This document shows, in pieces, positions 26,402 through 34,577 of a stretch of DNA of 62,753 bases. The stretch comes from Mobiluncus sp963511525 (lineage in GTDB: Bacteria > Actinomycetota > Actinomycetes > Actinomycetales > Actinomycetaceae). Where the stretch lies: positions 1 through 62,753 of the forward strand of contig NZ_CAUPIY010000012.1 of assembly GCF_963511525.1 (NCBI RefSeq), written 5' to 3'. A program made the position numbers and the translations under genes. The first letter of the stretch is position 1. The number at the start of each line of letters is the position of its first letter. The notes beneath the pieces are model-generated. The model was not told the DNA's origin and did no database searches. It saw only the letters and a list, made by a program, of their open reading frames with translations.

Positions 26402-26764
26402 TTAGTTTTCCTTTCGATAATCGGATTCAATATTGATTTCATAGGCCAGCATTTGCTGACCATCAGGGGCTTGAAGCACGTAATGGCCTTGCGCGGTCAC
26501 GTCCAGGTTTTCCACGGCTTCCAGTACTTCATCCATGAGCGCGTCAAGGCTCTCGACCTGAATGCCGAAATCCCCGGCGGGGGCGACAACGGCGGTCACT
26601 TTGAAGCTGATGGCGTATTCACCGAAGACTTCCCCGGATTCGATGCGGGGCGCTGTGTCGATGATTACGCACGGTGCTTCAAGACGTTCAGGAACGTATG
26701 GGTATACTTTGAGGCCTTGGGATTCGAGGACTTCTGTCAGGTCAGCGCGGGCTTGGGCAATCAT
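26402..26764 (-). CDS. Phage tail terminator / minor tail completion protein
   Basis: 120 residues. Starts MIAQARADLTEVLESQGLKV; beta strands PCVIIDTAPRIESG and YAISFKVTAVVAP match the tail-terminator (gpU/gp17-like) fold that caps the tail tube. It overlaps the upstream connector gene by 4 nt. Assignment rests on size and position. Confidence 0.65.
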   Translation of the reverse strand: MIAQARADLTEVLESQGLKVYPYVPERLEAPCVIIDTAPRIESGEVFGEYAISFKVTAVVAPAGDFGIQVESLDALMDEVLEAVENLDVTAQGHYVLQAPDGQQMLAYEINIESDYRKEN

Positions 26765-27090
26765 GCGACCACCATCTTCAAGAATGGAGCCAGGGTAGCG
26801 CGGGCTTGAGCAAGCGGATCAAGCCGTAGCCGGATGGGGCTGGTTCCATCCAAATCAGCAAAAGCCTTCACCCCGTTAGGCGCAGATTTCCGCGCATACA
26901 GGTCAGCAGCTGTATCAAGAACCGCGCGTTTCACGATAGCTTCGGGCGGTGGTGTGCTCTCACGGGAATCCTGCAAGAGCACACCAACCAGGCTTTCAGC
27001 CTCGCTAATGCACGCTTCCAGCGCTTGACTGCTGGAGCTGGTTCCACCGAGATACTCGGAAAGCTCCCCCGGCTCTACCTTCGGAATCAT
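26761..27090 (-). CDS. Phage head-tail connector protein
   Basis: 109 residues from the ATG at 27,090 (MIPKVEPGELSEYLGG). The SSSSQALEACISEAESLVG segment and the helical middle fit the head-tail connector (gp6-like) family that follows the capsid gene. It lies between the capsid and tail terminator genes; role inferred from position. Confidence 0.65.
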   Translation of the reverse strand: MIPKVEPGELSEYLGGTSSSSQALEACISEAESLVGVLLQDSRESTPPPEAIVKRAVLDTAADLYARKSAPNGVKAFADLDGTSPIRLRLDPLAQARATLAPFLKMVVA

Positions 27091-27092
27091 CT

Positions 27093-28667
27093 TTAGGCAC
27101 CCACCAGTCCATTCACTGGTACTAGGCAACCGGGCATTTCAGCAGCGAACGCTGCATAGAAATACACGCTGAAATCCTTAGACAAGTTGAGAATATTCTC
27201 ATCTTGTAGCCGTACCAGCGAGCTCATATAGGAGCGGATAGCCAGTTTATTCTGGAATACCGCCGAAGCCTTGGTGGCATCAGTATCAAGCACTACCGGA
27301 ATATTTAGCAACGCACCCTTGAGACCCGCAGCGGTCAGAGTACCGATAGTGTTTTGGCCGCCTTCATTCTCGGTCATCATCGGGCGGCCATCTTTACCTT
27401 CCAGTTTCGCTAAGGCCTTGAAAACGGTTTTATCCACAATCAGGTTATCGATGGTCAGGCCTTGCTCTTCAAAGATAGAGGCTGCATCAACTACTTGATC
27501 GACCCAATCGCTCCAAGTCATAGTGGCTAAAGCCTTGCCTGTGAGCTTTTGCGGTGCTGCCGCGACAACGCCGTCATAGGTAGAATGGAATTCTTGCCGG
27601 GCGGTCTTACCTGCTGCGATAGCCATAGCACGCAGGTGGTGGTCAAGAATGCGCACGTGGCCGCGCTCGATTTCTTGCCGGGAAAGCGTGGTAGCGCCGC
27701 CAAAGGTAGAAATATCCGTGGTTTTCGTCTCCACGCTGACATTGCCCATTACTAAGTTGTCGCCTTCCTTGGCTTGCTTAGCAACCTTGATGGTATTGCT
27801 CTTGAGCTGGGCATATTCCAGGGTAAAGCCCTCAGCCGGTAGGTTTCCGGTGGTGAATAGGGTGCGGATTCCCGCGCCTTGGTCTACCAGGCGGGTCAGG
27901 TCTCCTACCCATTGCGGGGTCAGCACGGTATCGGCACTGGTGCCACCGCTGTAGGCGCGTTCTTGGATGGAGCGCAGCGCGGCTTGATCATCCTCGTTGC
28001 CGCCTAGCGCGGATTTGATGAATGCGGCAGCGCTACGGGTATCGGGCGCGGCCTTGGTGGGTTCTTGCCAGGGCGGCGTAGTTTTCAGGATTTCCACGCT
28101 GCGCGTGAGGTCTTCGACGCTAGCGCGCAGCTCGCGCAGGTTATCGGTTTCCACGGGCGCGGCCTGGGATTCTTTGGTTTCGTTGTGCATTATTATCTCT
28201 TTCTCTTGTTTTTGTCGGACTTTTTCTACAGTGGCGTTTTCGTAAGCAGGGAATGGGGTTAGGGATACTTCCATGACTAGGGCTTTTGTGATGGTTCTGT
28301 GGTAGCCATCTTCTTTTTCGACTTCGTCGTATTCGAGGGCGTTAAATCCGATTGATAGGCCGGTGTACACCCCGGCGCGGGCGAGTTCTAGGGCTTCATC
28401 CCCGGCAGTAGTTTTTGCGATTTTCCCGGTGATTTCCCACCCTTTTTCTGTGTCGCGCCCGGTTAGTGTTCCGATAGGTTTGCGGTGTTCGGCAAGGAGC
28501 TTGCACCCCGCTTTTGGAACAGTGATAGCGCCGGGTGCTACGCGTTCAAAGAATCCTTCCCATATCTCGGTTTCTTCATTGAATGGAACGGCGAGGCCTG
28601 TTAGTTCACGGGCTTCGAGATTGGTCGCTCCCAGCGTGGCTGCACGGTATTCCAGGTCATTGTTCAT
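27093..28667 (-). CDS. Fused prohead protease and HK97-fold major capsid protein
   Basis: 524 residues. Residues 1-160 are an HK97-type serine protease domain: AGCKLLAEHRKPIGTLTG with the catalytic His, then GLSIGFNALEYDE with the Ser. Residues about 165-215 form an acidic/coiled scaffold (delta) domain (LRELRASVEDLTRSVEILK), and residues about 220-524 are the capsid proper (RLVDQGAGIRTLFTTGNLPAEG at its start, ending MPGCLVPVNGLVGA). There is no stop or RBS between the parts, so a single polypeptide would have to cleave itself during assembly. It overlaps the portal gene by 11 nt. Confidence 0.9.
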   Translation of the reverse strand: MNNDLEYRAATLGATNLEARELTGLAVPFNEETEIWEGFFERVAPGAITVPKAGCKLLAEHRKPIGTLTGRDTEKGWEITGKIAKTTAGDEALELARAGVYTGLSIGFNALEYDEVEKEDGYHRTITKALVMEVSLTPFPAYENATVEKVRQKQEKEIIMHNETKESQAAPVETDNLRELRASVEDLTRSVEILKTTPPWQEPTKAAPDTRSAAAFIKSALGGNEDDQAALRSIQERAYSGGTSADTVLTPQWVGDLTRLVDQGAGIRTLFTTGNLPAEGFTLEYAQLKSNTIKVAKQAKEGDNLVMGNVSVETKTTDISTFGGATTLSRQEIERGHVRILDHHLRAMAIAAGKTARQEFHSTYDGVVAAAPQKLTGKALATMTWSDWVDQVVDAASIFEEQGLTIDNLIVDKTVFKALAKLEGKDGRPMMTENEGGQNTIGTLTAAGLKGALLNIPVVLDTDATKASAVFQNKLAIRSYMSSLVRLQDENILNLSKDFSVYFYAAFAAEMPGCLVPVNGLVGA

Positions 28668-29754
28668 CTTGATTCTCGCTTTCTTGCTGATTTAAAGGTG
28701 GTAAACCCTCGATTCCACGGACCTCATCAATGGTGAGGAATCCTGCATTTATACCGATTTGGTGGGCTTGATAGCGGCTCAGCGTATCGGTACGCAATAG
28801 CGCATCGAGATTGAAGCGGGCGGTAACTCCGCGCGGTAGAACGTCAGTAATCGCAACCTCGATTTCTCGCAGATAGGCCATTAGCGTCCATTTGACCATC
28901 TGCAAATCCTCTTGCTGGGCGTTAGCGTACGTTGTAGAGCTGCCATCTAAGGGTGCGAGCATGAGCCGCGCGGGAATACCGAACAGGCGCGCGATTTGGG
29001 TCACATTGAAATTTTGGGTTTCAAGAAATTGGATCTCTTCGGGCTTCAGCGAGAGCACCTGAAACTTGGTGCCCTTACCTAGTACCGCGATGCCCTTGCC
29101 GATGCCCTGGGTGGTGTTCCATTCATCGCGGGTTTCTTTTGCTTGCGCCTGGGTAATCTGCTGCTCTGAGGTCAGAATACCGGTCGGGATTCCCCCGCCT
29201 TTCACCAAAGATGAAGAATACTTAGCTAGATCGAGCGCACCGGCTAGGCTTTGCCGTGCTGCTTGAATAGGACCAAGTCCCTCCACTTGACCAGCGACCG
29301 TTAGCAGTTTCAGATGGCAGATTTCGCGTGATGAATAAATACGCCCGCTATAAGTGAAATCAATGATTTTGGTTTGCGGGTCTTGCTTCGGTGTCACTTC
29401 CAAGGGCGGCAAAACATCGAGGGTGAGTACTTGACCAACTTGGTCGCGCGTAATCAGCCAATAAGCATTGCCGCGCTGCGCTAGCGAGGCTACAGTTTCC
29501 ACGATGAACCGGGACTGGGTGGAGCCTATATTAGGGCGGCGCACTAGAGCGGGCGGGGGCTCAATAAGTTTATCTCCACGCCAGGCATCGATAGTGAGCT
29601 GTTTGGCTGCTGTTTCCAAAATAGATAACGCCCGGTAGACGGCTTCCAAACCCATAGCTTGGCGCGGAGACACGGTAAGGAACGCTTCACGCGGCGGGGG
29701 TAACACCGCCGGATTCGTAATCACATTTTCGCGTCGGAATGGAAACCATCTCAT
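28657..29754 (-). CDS. Phage portal protein (HK97 type)
   Basis: 365 residues. The N-terminal VSPRQAMGLEAVYRALSILETAA, IFDFTYSGR-type strand (TKIIDFTYSGRIYSSREICH) and FLETQNFNVTQIARLFGIPA are the HK97-portal blocks. The ring of portal subunits is the DNA entry channel and binds terminase. The downstream end overlaps the capsid gene by 11 nt. Confidence 0.92.
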   Translation of the reverse strand: MRWFPFRRENVITNPAVLPPPREAFLTVSPRQAMGLEAVYRALSILETAAKQLTIDAWRGDKLIEPPPALVRRPNIGSTQSRFIVETVASLAQRGNAYWLITRDQVGQVLTLDVLPPLEVTPKQDPQTKIIDFTYSGRIYSSREICHLKLLTVAGQVEGLGPIQAARQSLAGALDLAKYSSSLVKGGGIPTGILTSEQQITQAQAKETRDEWNTTQGIGKGIAVLGKGTKFQVLSLKPEEIQFLETQNFNVTQIARLFGIPARLMLAPLDGSSTTYANAQQEDLQMVKWTLMAYLREIEVAITDVLPRGVTARFNLDALLRTDTLSRYQAHQIGINAGFLTIDEVRGIEGLPPLNQQESENQDEQ

Positions 29755-29774
29755 ATTTCCATGTTCCGAAAGTT

Positions 29775-29874
29775 AATGACTATTTGCGTTTCGGCTGGCC
29801 AGGCCGCGTGTCACGCGAGAGACCTGGTCTCGCAATGACTATTTGCGTTTCGGCTGGCCAGGCCGCGTGTCACG
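29775..29874. repeat. 41-bp perfect direct repeat, 59-bp offset
   Basis: Copies at 29,775-29,815 and 29,834-29,874 begin aatgactatttgcgtttcgg. The second copy includes the stop and last codons of the small gene at 29,839-30,075; the first is an orphan duplicate between portal and that gene. An inverted repeat (cgagagacc/ggtctcg) lies between them. Confidence 0.9.
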
Positions 29875-30075
29875 GGGATGTCTTTGGTCTTTCCGGCGTG
29901 ATGTGTATTTGTAGGCAGCGATGCGCGCGGTTTTCCGGGCTGGATGCCAAGCGGCCTCATGTCTCATTATGGCCTCATAGGCTTGCTCAGCCGTGGGAAA
30001 TATTTGCGCCCAGCCGCAAGGGCATTTTGCAACATGACTGCAAGAGGAGGAATCTACCCAAACAATTTTTCTCAC
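29839..30075 (-). CDS. Small phage protein with zinc-finger-like cysteines
   Basis: 78 residues: CSHVAKCPCGWAQ...AIMRHEAAWHP carries Cys and His residues spaced like a treble-clef or C2H2-type zinc site, then a strongly basic tail. It lies between terminase and portal. A role in packaging or DNA binding is a guess. Confidence 0.6.
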   Translation of the reverse strand: MRKIVWVDSSSCSHVAKCPCGWAQIFPTAEQAYEAIMRHEAAWHPARKTARIAAYKYTSRRKDQRHPRDTRPGQPKRK

Positions 30076-30089
30076 GAGTTCACCTGCTT

Positions 30090-31508
30090 TTATAGGAAGA
30101 TTTGAGGTCTGGAATCAAAATTGAGAGCACCATAGGCAGCAGCTATGGCAGCCCTGGCCGCGTCCACGGGACCGGCGCAGTGCCTCGGTGATATTGCCTG
30201 ACCACCTGAGATCGGTTTCATTACAGCATTAGCAAAGGCATCAACGATTTCGCTAGTACCGTCATGATGAATTTTTCCATCGCTGATGCGGGCGAAAAAC
30301 TCACTATTAGCGGAGGCGTATTCACGCGGGCGCAGGGCATAGATCTCCCTTCCTGAACGGCTCAGCGCTTCGATAATGGGGCGGTTATCGCCGGAATCAT
30401 CCACGACTACCGCCATAGGGGCGAGAGTTTCTTGCAAATGGGTTATGGCTTTTTCTACCCAGGCCGCCCCTGCCTTTGACACTAGGCGATGAACACGCAC
30501 ATTTTCGCCTTCTTGCCAGGCTGCATAAATGGTTGCCCCGGTACGTCCAGCAGCTATATCGAAGCCAATAGATATATCTGCCGGGATGGATTCGGGCGCT
30601 GTCTCTGCCAGCTTTTCCCAGGCTTCCAAATCCACGATCGAAGTTTCGGCTGCTGTCGGCCAAAGGTTCAGATATGAGCGGCGATAAAGATGGTCAGGCT
30701 CATTTTGAGCCAAGGCTCGAATCTTCCAAAGCTCTTGCGTGTACCCGATGGCGGGATGGAAAGCTAGAGCCTCATCGCTGCGAAGATTGGTAGCCGCTAA
30801 CTGTTCATCCGCGCTCCACTCGAAAAATGCGGTGGTGGTTCCGGGATCATTTACCGCTTTGCGGCCTTTATCGATCAGGGAACGCAGCCATTCTGAGCGA
30901 GTATCACCGGCCGTTGAGATAATCCATACTTGTGAATGCGGGATTGTCAGCCCTACCGGGTTGAACGCGGCCATGAGATCATCACCGCGAGCCTGGTCGA
31001 AAGCCCAGGCTTCATCTACCACTACCAGAGGGCTGGTTTTTCCGTGAATCCCCTCCACGGTAGGGGCGAAAGGCATAATCATTGATTCCGTTCCTCGGAA
31101 AACAATACGCTCGTTTCCAGTACCTTCAAGTACTTTCACGCGAGGTTTACCATCAGGTGCCATGCCCATTTCTTTTCTGAGCTGCTTAGCGAGCTCACCC
31201 CATTTTTCAACCGCATCTTTGCGGGTCTGAGCCGTGTAATACACCTGGCAACCCGGGTTAGCTTGCGCAACGGCTGCCATAAGCGCCTTGATAAGCGTGG
31301 TCTTTCCAGATTGGCGTGGCACTGTGACGACCACTGTCTGATAGCGGGCGCGTTCAGGGTGCTCTGCTTGCCTTTCTCCAGCAACCTCAGCCACGAGCTT
31401 TTGCCAAGGCATCAATGGCGTATTGAGAAATTGCGCTACCAGTTCCACCTGTGCGCCGGTGGTGGGATTAGCCGTATTCCTGGCAGTAGCGTATTTAGGC
31501 TTCGACAT
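30090..31508 (-). CDS. Terminase large subunit
   Basis: About 472 residues from the ATG at 31,508 (MSKPKYATARNT); another ATG lies at 31,526. ATPase Walker A VPRQSGKTTL and Walker B LVVVDEAWAF are clear. The C-terminal nuclease is suggested by acidic residues in IGFDIAAGRTG and VVVDDSGDNRP. It packages DNA into the prohead. Overlaps the small-subunit-like gene. Confidence 0.94.
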   Translation of the reverse strand: MSKPKYATARNTANPTTGAQVELVAQFLNTPLMPWQKLVAEVAGERQAEHPERARYQTVVVTVPRQSGKTTLIKALMAAVAQANPGCQVYYTAQTRKDAVEKWGELAKQLRKEMGMAPDGKPRVKVLEGTGNERIVFRGTESMIMPFAPTVEGIHGKTSPLVVVDEAWAFDQARGDDLMAAFNPVGLTIPHSQVWIISTAGDTRSEWLRSLIDKGRKAVNDPGTTTAFFEWSADEQLAATNLRSDEALAFHPAIGYTQELWKIRALAQNEPDHLYRRSYLNLWPTAAETSIVDLEAWEKLAETAPESIPADISIGFDIAAGRTGATIYAAWQEGENVRVHRLVSKAGAAWVEKAITHLQETLAPMAVVVDDSGDNRPIIEALSRSGREIYALRPREYASANSEFFARISDGKIHHDGTSEIVDAFANAVMKPISGGQAISPRHCAGPVDAARAAIAAAYGALNFDSRPQIFL

Positions 31509-31851
31509 TTTGACCCGATTCCGCATTTAGCTGCTCCAAGAAAATCTCATAAGGATCGATTACATCTCTGGTGGAGGTTTCCGGTAAGCACGTCAGCAGC
31601 TCTTTGAATTGGCCAATCATGGTGACGTGGGCAATGGTCTTTTTCCGAGCCGCGAAAGCCACATCTAGCTCATGAGCAAGTGAATACAGCAGTTGAATCT
31701 CGGCAGCCATACCCAGCTCTTGCTCATCTGTAAGGTTTAGTGCTTCAATCTTGGCTTTTACCGCCTTGACCATGGCATTGGAGGCCATGAAAGGATCCCC
31801 TAGGCCAGGTAACTCTGGCTGCCAACATTCATTCTCTTGCTTTTCGCTCAT
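31495..31851 (-). CDS. Putative terminase small subunit
   Basis: 118 residues from the ATG at 31,851, preceded by ggaaaaggaaaaag. Helical and Leu-rich (ALNLTDEQELGMAAEIQLLY, EIFLEQLNAESG), overlapping the large-subunit gene by 14 nt. Assigned from position; the small-subunit DNA-binding fold is not obvious in the sequence. Confidence 0.6.
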   Translation of the reverse strand: MSEKQENECWQPELPGLGDPFMASNAMVKAVKAKIEALNLTDEQELGMAAEIQLLYSLAHELDVAFAARKKTIAHVTMIGQFKELLTCLPETSTRDVIDPYEIFLEQLNAESGQNVEA

Positions 31852-31951
31852 ATCTTTTTCCTTTTCCATCGTTTCGTTGGTATTTAGCCGTTTTTTTGGA
31901 GAGTTCCGAAGATAAATAAAAGTGGGGGGCTGGTCTGCCTGGAGGGGTAAA

Positions 31952-32254
31952 TCAGAAAAAACCGGCTGGGAACAGCTGCGGGTCGTAGACGGTGGGTCGG
32001 CGCGGTCGGCGCTTTGCGCCCCGTGCAGAGTTGCAGCCTAGGTGGCAGGGTCGGAGATTTTCAATAGCATCGCTACCGCCCTGGCTGCGGGGTAAGAGAT
32101 GCTCGACAGTAAGCCGTTTTGGGTGGTTGTGCCCATAGAGCTGCTCATTGGAATAGGCCAAATCAATCGGCTCTTTACAGTAGGTACAGCGTAGGCCGTA
32201 CACAGAGACTGCCAATCTAGCCAGGTCACGAACCTTTCTGCCTCCCCAGCTCAT
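31952..32254 (-). CDS. HNH endonuclease
   Basis: 100 residues. CTYCKEPIDL (CxxC), VEHLLPRSQGGSDAIENL (H-H-N core) and CHLGCNSARG (CxxxC) define a zinc-anchored HNH nuclease. HNH genes next to terminase often assist genome packaging in siphophages. It overlaps the upstream gene by 4 nt. Confidence 0.92.
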   Translation of the reverse strand: MSWGGRKVRDLARLAVSVYGLRCTYCKEPIDLAYSNEQLYGHNHPKRLTVEHLLPRSQGGSDAIENLRPCHLGCNSARGAKRRPRRPTVYDPQLFPAGFF

Positions 32255-33096
32255 GACCGTACTCCAGCTCTATCTTTCTCACACTGCTGTTTCAGCCAGT
32301 CGAGACTGCTGATACCAGGATGTTCATACTGCCAAAGTTCACTGGTACGGCGGTGCTCCTCGGCGGTGATCCTGTCTAGTTCTTGCTGGTTACGCCTTGC
32401 TCTAGCATTGCGCCAGGCTTTGCGCCGCTCCTTATTCCAAGGCTTACGAGCTTGTTCATCATTGCGACTGTCCTGTATTTGATGGCAATGCGGGCATGTA
32501 TTCCCATCTTTTAGATAGCCATGGTCACAGAGCAGAGCGTCAGCATCTTCCATTGGTTCTTCCTTTCCTACAGCCCAGGCGGGCGGGGGTGTCGTGGTGT
32601 GTCTCTCTCTCACAGCGCTGGGCGCTGAGAGAGAGACACTACAAAGGTCAGCACTCAGTTCCGTATGGCGTGACCTGCGGATATTAGCGTCTTGCTTTTT
32701 CAGCAGAGCCAGCCGCCGGGCTGTAGCCTCCCGGCGCGCGGCCCATGCCGCCTGTCCTTGCTTCCATGCTTGGCGCACTAGGTCGAGTAGGACATGGCGC
32801 ATTATCTGCACGTGTCCAGGTTTCGGCTTGCCTTGCTCGATGAGACCACGCTGCCAATGGATTAGCCCCAGTTCTTCCAGGATGTATAGGCAGCGTGCTG
32901 TCCATTTCTCCGATAGCCCCGCCGATTGCGCTACCTGCCAGACCGTGACATCCAGCCCTTTGCGGGTATGCCGGGCTACTAGCGCCCCGAGCGTGGAGCG
33001 CACTCCCTGCCATTCGGCACCTGCCAGAGCACCCCAGCCACCACGAGCAAGGGAACGATATAGCACGGGTATAGGGGTTTCAGCTGTTAGGCTCAT
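32251..33096 (-). CDS. Winged-helix protein with C-terminal zinc-ribbon part, phage early gene
   Basis: 281 residues from the ATG at 33,096, which overlaps the previous stop (ATGA). Residues about 50-120 form a winged helix (VTVWQVAQSAGLSEKWTARC, LEELGLIHWQRG) similar to replication-initiation or plasmid-type DNA-binding domains, so this is the best candidate for a phage replication or regulatory protein. A linker at about residues 160-190 is encoded by a strong inverted repeat (32,599-32,639). Beyond it a methionine preceded by ggaaaggaag starts MEDADALLCDHGYLKDGNTC, a possible separate 100-residue zinc-ribbon protein (CxnCxxC) ending in a charged helix. Confidence 0.7.
   Translation of the reverse strand: MSLTAETPIPVLYRSLARGGWGALAGAEWQGVRSTLGALVARHTRKGLDVTVWQVAQSAGLSEKWTARCLYILEELGLIHWQRGLIEQGKPKPGHVQIMRHVLLDLVRQAWKQGQAAWAARREATARRLALLKKQDANIRRSRHTELSADLCSVSLSAPSAVRERHTTTPPPAWAVGKEEPMEDADALLCDHGYLKDGNTCPHCHQIQDSRNDEQARKPWNKERRKAWRNARARRNQQELDRITAEEHRRTSELWQYEHPGISSLDWLKQQCEKDRAGVRS
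32599..32639. other. Strong inverted repeat inside the winged-helix gene
   Basis: Stem gtgtctctctct / agagagagacac plus inner cagcg/cgctg, about 17 bp in all with a 2-nt bulge. It lies in a poorly conserved-looking linker between the two protein parts, upstream of an internal RBS and start. It could act as a terminator/attenuator or mRNA processing site. Confidence 0.5.
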
Positions 33097-33341
33097 TTGC
33101 GGCCTCCCTTCCATTGCGTCTTCTTTAGGCAAAGCTCGGTCAGACCGTTGTAATTTGCTAAGTCAGACTCAGCCAAATGCAGACTTTCTAAAATTTCTGT
33201 TTCATCAGGTATGAGCTTTTCCAAAGCGGTAATAACTGTATGCAGAGATTTCTTAGTTTTAGTGAGCCCTTCAAGCGAAACAGCGACCCCGGCAAGGGCA
33301 TCGAGTTCATAAGGGCGCTGTCTCCACGGTATTTTCGACAT
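33093..33341 (-). CDS. Phage early gene, unknown function
   Basis: 82 residues, mainly alpha-helical (TKTKKSLHTVITALEKLIPD), basic at the C-terminus. Overlaps the winged-helix gene start by 4 nt; one base separates it from the next upstream gene. No recognised family. Confidence 0.55.
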   Translation of the reverse strand: MSKIPWRQRPYELDALAGVAVSLEGLTKTKKSLHTVITALEKLIPDETEILESLHLAESDLANYNGLTELCLKKTQWKGGRK

Positions 33342-33536
33342 TCAAACCACCGCTTTCATGTATGCCTGTGAAGCCCAAATGAACCGAAGCATAGTTTTAA
33401 ACTGACGGTGAAGGTAAGCAGTTGAATCAGTAGTAGGCATCTGCTCAACAAGAGCGGTCATTGCCTCGACTTTTTCGCGAACTTCAGCCAACGTAACTGC
33501 CAGCTGATCCAAGGTATCTTGCGTTACTGATTGCAT
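33342..33536 (-). CDS. Phage early gene, unknown function
   Basis: 64 residues with an N-terminal coiled-coil-like helix (LDQLAVTLAEVREKVEAMTAL) and a Trp-containing second helix. Part of the tightly packed early operon; overlaps the upstream gene by 13 nt. No recognised family. Confidence 0.5.
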   Translation of the reverse strand: MQSVTQDTLDQLAVTLAEVREKVEAMTALVEQMPTTDSTAYLHRQFKTMLRFIWASQAYMKAVV

Positions 33537-33751
33537 GATTCCACCTCATCGTCCAGCACAGCTTGAGGATCTCCGCCGCTGTTCAGCTCCAGAATCGTAT
33601 CCAGAACCGCATCCAGGGCACCCACCGCTAGTTCGTGAGCACGGCCAGCGCCGGGTATTTGGACCAGCTGAAATAGGGCTGCTTCTATCTCAATATGTGC
33701 CGATTCCAAATTCGATAGGGCAAGATTTTTCCGTTTTACCAAACTATTCAT
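33524..33751 (-). CDS. Phage early gene, unknown function (first gene of the long operon)
   Basis: 75 residues, helical (NLALSNLESAHIEIEAALFQ). Its start is only 25 bp from the divergent HIRAN-like gene start at 33,777, so the operon promoter must overlap that gene's 5' region or read from further upstream. RBS aaggag is visible before the start on the minus strand. Confidence 0.55.
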   Translation of the reverse strand: MNSLVKRKNLALSNLESAHIEIEAALFQLVQIPGAGRAHELAVGALDAVLDTILELNSGGDPQAVLDDEVESCNQ

Positions 33752-33776
33752 AGCAATCTCCTTGTAGATTTAATTC

Positions 33777-34211
33777 ATGGGAATTTTTGATGGACTTCGC
33801 CAAGCCTGGGCTGAGGCGGGCGAAAAGGTAGAACAGGACGCGAAAGCGAAAGCTCGCCAGCGCGGCGCGCAACCGATTAACTGGGATACGTGGGACAAAG
33901 GTCGCTATGTCGCGGGCGTTACCTTCAGGCAAAAGCAAATTAAGCTCCTGCTTGCCAGTGAGGGCATGAGGGGCGATCCACAGCGCGGGCAAGCATTTTT
34001 CCTTCAAGGGATTATCAAGCCAGAGCCTACGAACCCCAAGGATTCCGGCGCGATTGCGTGCATATCCTCGGGAATCCAATTCGGGTACATTCCGAAGGAA
34101 GGTCAAGCCGCGATTCGAGCACGAGCACCCAAGGGAAACAACTGGACTGCCAAAGCCACGTACGCCTTTTGGCCAAAAGAGGGCACCTGGGTAGCCAAAT
34201 ACTGGGTTTAG
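33777..34211 (+). CDS. HIRAN-domain-like phage protein
   Basis: 144 residues. Residues about 45-110 (YVAGVTFRQ, then IKPEPTNPKDSGAIACISSG, then FGYIPKEGQAAI) match the HIRAN-domain pattern of a strand, an N-P-x-D-x-x-A-I motif and G-Y-(I/L)-P. HIRAN modules bind DNA 3' ends or nucleic acid in helicases; stand-alone forms occur in phages and islands. An N-terminal amphipathic segment (GLRQAWAEAGEKVEQDAKAKA) precedes it. It is divergent from the early operon and convergent with the HTH gene at 34,218. Function in the phage is unknown. Confidence 0.7.
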   Translation: MGIFDGLRQAWAEAGEKVEQDAKAKARQRGAQPINWDTWDKGRYVAGVTFRQKQIKLLLASEGMRGDPQRGQAFFLQGIIKPEPTNPKDSGAIACISSGIQFGYIPKEGQAAIRARAPKGNNWTAKATYAFWPKEGTWVAKYWV

Positions 34212-34217
34212 CACGGT

Positions 34218-34475
34218 CTAGCCTTCCTCACAAAGCAGAGCGGGGTCATCAATGACCACGCTGTCTGCATGATGCCCTACCGCGATTCCAGGAATTTCCA
34301 CACCAGCGTCCTGCAAACGCTCAATTTCGTTCAGCTTCCACGGCGTAATTCCCAACATCCGACGGTTTAGCCAAGATTGTCTAAAGTGCTGCTGACGTGC
34401 AAAGTTAGCCTGCGAAATGCCTTGATTATCAAGGTGGGCTTGCACTGCATCTATGACCATCGCATTTAAGTTCAT
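34218..34475 (-). CDS. Small HTH protein, candidate Cro-like regulator
   Basis: 85 residues. ISQANFARQQHFRQSWLNRR is a helix-turn-helix pattern related to lambda-type repressor folds. It is divergent from the XRE gene, with 102 bp and two palindromic motifs between the start codons. By position it is the counterpart of Cro-like genes in mycobacteriophage switches. Confidence 0.7.
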   Translation of the reverse strand: MNLNAMVIDAVQAHLDNQGISQANFARQQHFRQSWLNRRMLGITPWKLNEIERLQDAGVEIPGIAVGHHADSVVIDDPALLCEEG

Positions 34476-34484
34476 GCCCTTACG

Positions 34485-34501
34485 TAATCATTTTAAGATT
34501 A
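34485..34501. promoter_or_regulatory. Operator-like half-site pair 1
   Basis: taatc, seven-base spacer, gatta (taatcattttaagatta). It shares its half-sites with the palindrome at 34,550-34,568 and lies close to the start of the minus-strand HTH gene. Confidence 0.45.
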
Positions 34502-34549
34502 GGTAAGTCAAGCGACACTCCGACGACCTGAATCATAAAGTCTTGAAAG

Positions 34550-34568
34550 CTAATCAATTATTGATTAG
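34550..34568. promoter_or_regulatory. Operator-like palindrome 2
   Basis: ctaatcaattattgattag is a near-perfect 19-bp palindrome (one central asymmetric base) immediately upstream of the XRE start. Binding by one of the two divergent regulators is inferred. Confidence 0.55.
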
Positions 34569-34577
34569 AATCAACGT

